Source: Nocardia veterana NBRC 100344 (lineage in GTDB: Bacteria; Actinomycetota; Actinomycetes; Mycobacteriales; Mycobacteriaceae). Taken from it: DNA of 48,224 nt. The stretch lies in the NCBI RefSeq assembly GCF_000308855.1, contig NZ_BAGM01000045.1, positions 1 to 48,224 of the forward strand, written 5' to 3'. The notes below the pieces were generated by a model, which worked only from the letters and a program-made list of their open reading frames with translations, did not search any database and was not told where the DNA came from. Numbering within the stretch: the stretch's first letter is position 1; each line of letters begins with the position of its first letter. Below, piece after piece: positions 43,136 through 48,224 of this stretch. The position numbers were made by a program, and so were the translations under genes.

Positions 43136-43182
43136 AAAAGCCGCCGTGGTCATCTGCGATGCAGATCCTCTGCCACGGCGGC
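43136..43182 (-). terminator. Intrinsic terminator of rpsT
   Basis: Arms GCCGCCGTGG (43140) and CCACGGCGGC (43173) are perfectly complementary, a second stem ATCTGC/GCAGAT lies inside, and on the minus strand the stem is followed by CTTTTG. It is the best classical terminator in the window, 63 bases past the rpsT stop. Confidence 0.8.
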
Positions 43183-43244
43183 GTTGCGAATGCTGTGGTG
43201 CGGCGGTTGGCCGCCTCGAATCCGGCGACTGCCGGATCGGATCG

Positions 43245-43508
43245 TCAGCCCAGCTTGTTGTAGGCCAGCGACAGTGCGGACTTCTTGTTGGCAGCCTGGT
43301 TGGCGTGGATGACGCCCTTCGAGGCGGCCTTGTCCAGGCTGCGGCTCGCCGAACGCATCAGCTCGAGCGCCTTGTCCTTCTCGCCCGCCGCGGCGGCCTC
43401 GCGGAACTTGCGGATGGAGGTGCGCAGCGCGGACTTGACCGACTGGTTGCGCACCCGCGCCGCCTCGTTGGTACGGATCCGCTTCATCTGGGACTTGATG
43501 TTGGCCAC
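43245..43508 (-). CDS. rpsT: 30S ribosomal protein S20
   Basis: An 87-residue S20 protein that binds 16S rRNA early in assembly. [30 protein letters not shown] and [14 protein letters not shown] are diagnostic. It starts at GTG with AGAGGAA upstream, and a clear terminator follows. It is basic and Ala/Lys-rich as expected. It lies beside holA in the conserved order. Confidence 0.97.
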   Translation of the reverse strand: MANIKSQMKRIRTNEAARVRNQSVKSALRTSIRKFREAAAAGEKDKALELMRSASRSLDKAASKGVIHANQAANKKSALSLAYNKLG

Positions 43509-43831
43509 GCGTGTTTCCTCTGATTCCTTCTCGTCAGTGATGTCTGTGAAAAGTCTCTGGGCGCCCTACACGAAAACAGGTAGCGCTGCGCCGACGATCG
43601 AGGTTACCAGTTGCCCCGCCGCGAAGTGAAATCGCGGTGCCCGTCCCCGGGCCGGCCGGCTGCCGCCGCGGATCCGCTACCTGCTCGCGACATGCTGATC
43701 GGCGTCGTTGTGCGCCCGGGTGCGCTCCCGTAGCGTCCGATCGGGACGACCGTACTGGTCGTCCGGTGAATTTCCTGGATCTCCGCGTAGTACCGGCTCG
43801 AAGCACAGCTCGACGATGGGAAGGGTGGCAG
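43509..43831. other. 323-base region between rpsT and the aquaporin gene
   Basis: No gene is seen. It holds the upstream regions of two divergent genes. One clear element is the hairpin GGACGACC-GTACT-GGTCGTCC (43744-43764), about 70-90 bases before the aquaporin ATG. The rest shows no repeat or coding pattern that I can support. Confidence 0.5.
43744..43764. promoter_or_regulatory. Perfect 8-bp hairpin in the aquaporin upstream region
   Basis: GGACGACC and GGTCGTCC pair exactly with the loop GTACT. It could be an operator or a leader hairpin acting on the aquaporin gene. Nothing in the sequence separates these. Confidence 0.35.
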
Positions 43832-44623
43832 ATGTCTCCGACTGCTCAGGAAGTGATCGAAGATGTAGTCGAACAGCGGGAAGTCTCGCTGGCTCGAAAA
43901 CTGGTGGCCGAGGCGATCGGCACTTTCGTACTGGTTCTCGGCGGTGTCGGTACCGCCGTCTTCGCCGGAAGCCGAGTGGGGGCGCTCGGCGTCGCGCTGG
44001 CTTTCGGTTTCTGCCTGTTGCTGCTGGTGTATGCGATCGGGCCGATCTCCGGATCGCACGTCAATCCCGCGGTGACGATCGGGCAGTTGGTGATGGGCCG
44101 GATCAGCTGGCTCACCGCCGTCTACTACTGGGTGGCTCAACTGGTGGGCGGGTTCGTCGCCGGTGCGGTGATCTTCGCCATCGCGACGGACCTGCCTTCC
44201 TACCACCGCGCCTCCGACGGTCTGGGCGCCAACGGGTGGGGTGCGCACAGCCCGTCGAAGATGCAGGTGAGCGGGCCGATCGCGACCATCACGCAGGACG
44301 GTTACGGCCTGGCGGCGGCCATCACCGTCGAGGTGTTGCTGACCGCCCTGCTGGTCTTCGTGGTGCTCGCCTCCACCGACCGGATCTCGCATGTGCCGAT
44401 GTCGGGGCTCAGCATCGGCATCACCCTCGCGGTGATCCACCTGATCGCCATTCCGATCGACAACACGTCGGTGAACCCGGCTCGCAGCCTGGCGGTCGCT
44501 CCGTATCAGGACGGTGCCATCGCCCAGGTCTGGGTCTTCGTCGTCTTCCCGCTGATCGGCGGCGTGCTGGGAGCCTTGGTCTACAGCATGTTGTTCGGCC
44601 GCGACCGGCACCTCGCGGACTGA
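43832..44623 (+). CDS. Aquaporin (AqpZ-like MIP channel)
   Basis: A 263-residue channel with six transmembrane helices and the two NPA boxes at residues 78-80 (GSHVNPAVT) and 215-217 (NTSVNPARS). Selectivity-filter residues His203, Thr212 and Arg218 correspond to those of water-selective AqpZ; glycerol channels have different residues, so water transport is likely. The extended loop between helices 3 and 4 (about residues 118-148) is AqpZ-like. The ATG has GGAAGGG about ten bases upstream. A strong inverted repeat follows the stop. Confidence 0.93.
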   Translation: MSPTAQEVIEDVVEQREVSLARKLVAEAIGTFVLVLGGVGTAVFAGSRVGALGVALAFGFCLLLLVYAIGPISGSHVNPAVTIGQLVMGRISWLTAVYYWVAQLVGGFVAGAVIFAIATDLPSYHRASDGLGANGWGAHSPSKMQVSGPIATITQDGYGLAAAITVEVLLTALLVFVVLASTDRISHVPMSGLSIGITLAVIHLIAIPIDNTSVNPARSLAVAPYQDGAIAQVWVFVVFPLIGGVLGALVYSMLFGRDRHLAD

Positions 44624-44630
44624 TCCGCTC

Positions 44631-44670
44631 CGACGAATCCGGTCGCCGGGTGCGGCCGGATTCGTCGTTT
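44631..44670. terminator. Terminator after the aquaporin gene
   Basis: CGACGAATCCGG (44631) and CCGGATTCGTCG (44656) form a perfect 12-bp stem with a 13-base loop, followed by TTT. It lies between the convergent aquaporin and PemK-like genes and should stop the plus-strand transcript. Confidence 0.75.
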
Positions 44671-44721
44671 CCGGGTGCGTTCCGGATGGTTTCGACACCC
44701 GGGCCGCGGCGCTGCTGCGCC

Positions 44722-45288
44722 TCAGCCCCAGTGGTACTCCGCGCACAGCCGATGCGCGATCCGGTCGAAGGTTTTGCGCGGCAGAATCGCGCCTTCGCGC
44801 CGGATCCCGGCCTCCGGGACGTCGAGGACCCGATCCAGCCGGACCCAGCTGTCGCGACCCTCGTAATCCCACGGTCCCGCGCCGATTCCGATCCAATCGG
44901 GCTGGCCCTCGCGGGCCGGATTCGACGAAAGCATCAGTCCCAGCAGGGTTTTGCGCTCCCGCCCGACCACCAGGACCGGGCGGTCCTTACCGTTGGCCGG
45001 ATCCTCCTCGTAGGGGACCCAGGTCCACACGATTTCGCCCGGGTCGGCGCGGCCGTCGATCTGGGGGCAGTAGACGATCTGGCGGGCCCGCTCGCGGGTG
45101 GGCACCGGCGCGGAGGCCGCCGGTCGCACCACCACGGGCTGCTTGCGCCGGCCGAGGGCCCGGTCGAACATCGCCGAGCGCTGCATCCGGTCGACGAGCT
45201 TCGGTGCCTGCTTCTTGACGATCCGGGGCCCCTGCTCCTTGGCAATGGTCCCCAACTGCTTGCCCAGAGAGCTCCATGTGCTGGCCAT
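44722..45288 (-). CDS. PemK/MazF-like protein with N-terminal extension
   Basis: A 188-residue protein. From about residue 81 it has the PemK/MazF core (GEIVWTWVPYEEDPANGKDRPVLVVG), where the GEIVW strand and the KxRPVLVV strand are typical of MazF-type toxins. The first ~80 residues are helical and basic and are not part of a standard toxin. No antitoxin gene lies upstream or downstream. In mycobacteria an equivalent gene sits beside lepA. It may therefore not be a toxin but a fold relative with another role. The ATG has no strong Shine-Dalgarno. Confidence 0.8.
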   Translation of the reverse strand: MASTWSSLGKQLGTIAKEQGPRIVKKQAPKLVDRMQRSAMFDRALGRRKQPVVVRPAASAPVPTRERARQIVYCPQIDGRADPGEIVWTWVPYEEDPANGKDRPVLVVGRERKTLLGLMLSSNPAREGQPDWIGIGAGPWDYEGRDSWVRLDRVLDVPEAGIRREGAILPRKTFDRIAHRLCAEYHWG

Positions 45289-45510
45289 GTTCGCAGAGCT
45301 TAACGGCGGCCGGCGACCATCTCATCCCGTCCCGGATCCGCTTGTGCCCGCAGCGAATCGACTGTGCCGTCACTCACATCGGCGGCGGCCGTGACCGACG
45401 CCCGGCAGCGGTCGCGGCCGACGGTCGCCGGTGCGTGCACGACCACGCGGTATGCGCACGTAGACTGCCGCATGGCGACTTATCGACTTGTTCACGGGTA
45501 GGAGTGTCCC

Positions 45511-47364
45511 ATCAGCACGTTTGCCGACACGACGTTCACCGATCCCGCGCGGATCCGGAACTTCTGCATCATCGCGCATATCGACCACGGGAAATCGACC
45601 CTGGCCGACCGGATGCTGCAGCTGACCGGTGTGGTCGAGGAACGGCAGATGCGTGCGCAGTATCTGGACCGGATGGATATCGAGCGGGAACGCGGTATCA
45701 CCATCAAGGCGCAGAACGTGCGGCTGCCCTGGAAGATCGATACCGCGGACGGACCGGAAGACTACGTCCTGCACCTGATCGACACCCCCGGTCACGTCGA
45801 CTTCACCTACGAGGTCTCGCGGGCGCTGGAAGCGTGTGAAGGCGCGATTCTGCTGGTCGACGCCGCCCAGGGCATCGAGGCGCAGACGCTGGCGAACCTG
45901 TACCTGGCCCTGGACAAGGATCTCGAGATCATTCCGGTGCTGAACAAGATCGACCTGCCGGCCGCCGATCCCGACCGCTACGCGGCGGAGCTGGCCCACA
46001 TCGTCGGCTGTGAGCCCGAGGACGTGCTGCGGGTTTCGGGGAAGACCGGTGTCGGTGTTCCCGAACTGCTGAACAAGGTGATCGAGGTCGTGCCGCCGCC
46101 GGTCGGCGAGGCCGACGCCCCCGCTCGGGCGTTGATCTTCGATTCGGTCTACGACACCTACCGCGGTGTCGTCACCTACGTCCGCGTGGTCGACGGCAAG
46201 CTCACCCCGCGTCAGAAGATCAAGATGATGTCCACCGGCGCCACCCACGAGCTGCTCGAGATCGGCATCGTCTCGCCCGAGCCCAAGCCGACCCAGGGCC
46301 TCGGCGTCGGCGAGGTGGGGTACCTCATCACCGGTGTGAAGGATGTGCGTCAGTCCAAGGTCGGCGACACCGTCACCACCGCTCGCGACGGCGCCACCGA
46401 GGCGCTCACCGGTTACCGGGAGCCCCGGCCGATGGTCTACTCCGGCCTGTATCCGGTCGATGGCTCCGACTATCCGGATCTGCGCGACGCGCTGGACAAA
46501 CTGCAGCTCAACGATGCCGCGCTCACCTATGTGCCGGAGACCTCGGTGGCGCTGGGCTTCGGATTCCGCTGCGGCTTCCTCGGTCTGCTGCATATGGAGA
46601 TCACCCGGGAACGCCTGCAGCGCGAGTTCAATCTGGACCTGATCTCCACCGCGCCGAACGTGATCTACCGGGTGATCATGGAGGACGGCACCGAACATGT
46701 GGTCACCAATCCGTCGTTCTGGCCGGAGGGCAAGGTACGGCAGATCTTCGAGCCGGTGACCAAGTGCACGATCATCGCGCCGAGTGAATTCGTCGGCACG
46801 ATCATGGAGTTGTGCCAGTCCCGCCGTGGCGAGTTGCTCGGCATGGACTACCTGTCCGAGACCCGGGTCGAGATGCGCTACACGCTGCCGATGGCGGAGA
46901 TCATCTTCGACTTCTTCGACTCGTTGAAGTCGCGCACCCGTGGCTACGCCTCGCTCGACTACGAGGAGGCGGGCGAACAGGAGGCCGCGCTGGTCAAGGT
47001 GGACATCCTGCTCCAGGGCGAGGCGGTCGACGCGTTCTCCGCGATCGTGCACAAGGATGCCGCCCAGGCCTACGGCCACAAGATGACCACCAAACTGCGC
47101 GAGCTCATCCCACGGCAGCAGTTCGAGGTGCCGATCCAGGCGGCGATCGGATCGAAAGTAATTGCGCGCGAGAATATTCGGGCGATCCGCAAGGATGTGC
47201 TGGCCAAATGCTACGGCGGTGACATCTCGCGTAAGCGCAAACTGCTGGAGAAGCAGAAGGAGGGCAAGAAGCGCATGAAGACCATCGGACGGGTGGACGT
47301 GCCGCAGGAAGCCTTCGTGGCCGCGCTCTCCACCGATTCGTCATCCGACAAGCCGAAGAGGTAG
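45511..47364 (+). CDS. lepA: Elongation factor 4 (LepA), probable ATC start
   Basis: A 617-residue translation GTPase that back-translocates stalled ribosomes. The P-loop AHIDHGKST is at residues 22-30, the switch-like [12 protein letters not shown] and the G-motif DTPGHVDF follow, and the C-terminal LepA domain ends with [22 protein letters not shown]. The first in-frame ATG at 45613 would remove the P-loop, and an in-frame TAG lies at 45499. The only good start is ATC at 45511, six bases after AGGAG (45500-45504). ATC is allowed in translation table 11 but rare. The following residues ([24 protein letters not shown]) match the usual LepA N-terminus. Confidence 0.93.
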   Translation: MSTFADTTFTDPARIRNFCIIAHIDHGKSTLADRMLQLTGVVEERQMRAQYLDRMDIERERGITIKAQNVRLPWKIDTADGPEDYVLHLIDTPGHVDFTYEVSRALEACEGAILLVDAAQGIEAQTLANLYLALDKDLEIIPVLNKIDLPAADPDRYAAELAHIVGCEPEDVLRVSGKTGVGVPELLNKVIEVVPPPVGEADAPARALIFDSVYDTYRGVVTYVRVVDGKLTPRQKIKMMSTGATHELLEIGIVSPEPKPTQGLGVGEVGYLITGVKDVRQSKVGDTVTTARDGATEALTGYREPRPMVYSGLYPVDGSDYPDLRDALDKLQLNDAALTYVPETSVALGFGFRCGFLGLLHMEITRERLQREFNLDLISTAPNVIYRVIMEDGTEHVVTNPSFWPEGKVRQIFEPVTKCTIIAPSEFVGTIMELCQSRRGELLGMDYLSETRVEMRYTLPMAEIIFDFFDSLKSRTRGYASLDYEEAGEQEAALVKVDILLQGEAVDAFSAIVHKDAAQAYGHKMTTKLRELIPRQQFEVPIQAAIGSKVIARENIRAIRKDVLAKCYGGDISRKRKLLEKQKEGKKRMKTIGRVDVPQEAFVAALSTDSSSDKPKR

Positions 47365-47394
47365 GGTCGACGGTTCCGGGGAGTTAACTGGACC

Positions 47395-47409
47395 ATTGAC
47401 CGAGTCAAT
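47395..47409. repeat. Inverted repeat downstream of lepA
   Basis: ATTGAC-CGA-GTCAAT is a perfect 6-bp inverted repeat with a three-base centre, 31 bases past the lepA stop. There is no T-run; an operator is as likely as a terminator. Confidence 0.3.
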
Positions 47410-47473
47410 CGCCGGTTGGTCTCGGGACCGTTGTGCCGGGCCGTCCTCGACGGGATGGGTGGCACAGCTGTGT

Positions 47474-47517
47474 CCTGTCATTGTCCGGTGGGGAGAAAAC
47501 CTGAAGGATGTGACAGG
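47474..47517. repeat. Long-spaced inverted repeat upstream of the last gene
   Basis: CCTGTCA (47474) and TGACAGG (47511) are perfectly complementary with a 30-base spacer, about 90-130 bases before the ATG at 47607. It may be a protein-binding site; no regulator is known. Confidence 0.3.
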
Positions 47518-47606
47518 CATGTTTTCCGGAAATAAGGTGTAAAAGAGGCCGAATTCGGTAAGTCCCCGTTCGGTTTCGAACGCAGAACACTGAGAGCGGA
47601 GTTTCT

Positions 47607-48224
47607 ATGTCGCGTGAGCTGCCCTTCGACGACGATGCGGACGCGGGCGATCACGCGAGTGATGCCGCCTATCGCGTCGCGACGGGCGTCGCGCGGGTGG
47701 CTCGGGCCGGTGCGTATGTCACCGGCGGGGCGCTGATCGCCTCGAACGGCTCTCCGGCCCCGGAAAACGAGTCGCACAACAGTCACATCACCGGCTGGTC
47801 GACCGCCGATCCGCATCAGGACGCGCCGAGTCCCGTTGTGACATATCCGGATCCGTCACCCGATTCGGTGCCGCCGGACCTGGGCACCTCCGCCCCGAAC
47901 ACGCCGCCCGCGGCGGCGCCCGCCCCGGTGGATCCGCCCGCCGCGCACGGCTACAGCGGCTTCCAGGTGCCATACGCCGACGGTCGGACGGTCGCCCCCG
48001 GTGCCGGGGAGACCCCCGGCGACGGGTCGTATACCTTGCCCGGCACCGACTACACCGTGCCGGGCGCCGGCTACGGATTCGACGGCACCGAGTACGCGAA
48101 CCCGGGATACTATGCGGGCCAAGATTTTTGGCAGCCGGGCCGGCACCCCGCCGCCGCGCCTGCCCATGACGCCGTGCCCGGCGCCGGCGCTGCGACCGGC
48201 CGCGGCGACGGCTTCGGGATGCCC
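47607..48224 (+). CDS. Pro/Gly/Ala-rich protein of unknown function, partial (runs off the window)
   Basis: An open frame of 206 codons continues past the end of the window, so the protein is incomplete at its C-terminus. It starts MSRELPFDDDADAGD, with GCGGAG before the ATG. The first ~45 residues may form a helix (RVATGVARVARAGAYVTGGALIA). Beyond that it is low-complexity and rich in Pro, Gly, Ala and Asp, with tyrosine-containing near-repeats such as YTLPGTDYTVPGAGYGFDGTEY. I do not recognise the family. A cell-envelope or secreted protein is possible, but no signal peptide is clear. Confidence 0.6.
   Translation, partial: MSRELPFDDDADAGDHASDAAYRVATGVARVARAGAYVTGGALIASNGSPAPENESHNSHITGWSTADPHQDAPSPVVTYPDPSPDSVPPDLGTSAPNTPPAAAPAPVDPPAAHGYSGFQVPYADGRTVAPGAGETPGDGSYTLPGTDYTVPGAGYGFDGTEYANPGYYAGQDFWQPGRHPAAAPAHDAVPGAGAATGRGDGFGMP

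Noticed and set aside
45613..47364. lepA starting at the first ATG
   Set aside because: This would delete the P-loop that the GTPase needs; the upstream residues match LepA.
1..48224. Insertion sequences, integrase, CRISPR arrays or phage genes
   Set aside because: No transposase or integrase motif, terminal repeats or regularly spaced repeats were recognised.

Overview
The window is high-GC chromosomal DNA from an actinomycete of the order Mycobacteriales. Nocardia is the most likely genus, which is an inference. The right half carries the block proA, MoxR/VWA pair, nadD, rsfS, gpgP, octT, degV, comEA, comEC, holA, rpsT, lepA, which I recognise as the order kept in mycobacteria and relatives. 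GpgP and OctT belong to methylglucose lipopolysaccharide synthesis. The left half has steroid-type ring-degradation enzymes, an F420-type (Ddn-like) domain and an MptpB-like secreted phosphatase, all typical of this order. No rRNA, tRNA, CRISPR array, insertion sequence or phage gene was seen.

Left accessory region, about 1-30,000. It opens with a cysteine hydrolase, a GlxA-type regulator and a multidrug-type MFS pump on the minus strand. A second GlxA-type regulator is divergent from the pump across a short region holding a perfect 16-bp palindrome. A KstD-like flavoprotein, a secreted tyrosine phosphatase and an unusual epimerase/rifampin-phosphotransferase-like fusion follow on the minus strand. 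Across a 266-bp region with a 27-bp near-perfect palindrome lie hsaA-like and hsaD-like genes on the plus strand. Then come a LuxR/ATPase regulator, an LLM oxidoreductase, a YjbR protein, ribBA, a methyltransferase and a PadR regulator. An IclR regulator is divergent from an hsaB-like, kshA, five-cysteine small protein, kshB, hsaC-like series. A fused Old-Yellow-Enzyme/Ddn protein and a divergent TetR regulator share two strong palindromic operators. A ribokinase, an SRPBCC protein and a second MFS pump close the region.

Taken together, KshAB, HsaAB, HsaC and HsaD give every step from 9-alpha-hydroxylation of a 3-ketosteroid-like ring system to hydrolysis of the meta-cleavage product. The KstD-like flavoprotein could supply the Delta1-dehydrogenation and RibBA could feed flavin demand. 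The genes are split into two blocks with their own candidate regulators, and no KstR gene, side-chain genes or hsaEFG genes are present. The substrate is therefore open.

Right core region, about 29,250-47,400. It encodes proline synthesis, a MoxR AAA+/VWA pair, NAD synthesis, ribosome silencing, methylglucose lipopolysaccharide enzymes, DNA uptake proteins, the DNA polymerase III delta subunit, S20, an aquaporin, a PemK/MazF-like protein and LepA. Two regulatory points stand out: lepA has no ATG, GTG or TTG upstream of its P-loop and appears to start at ATC, and a perfect actinobacterial DnaA box lies upstream of comEA-comEC-holA. The window ends inside a Pro/Gly/Ala-rich reading frame of unknown function.
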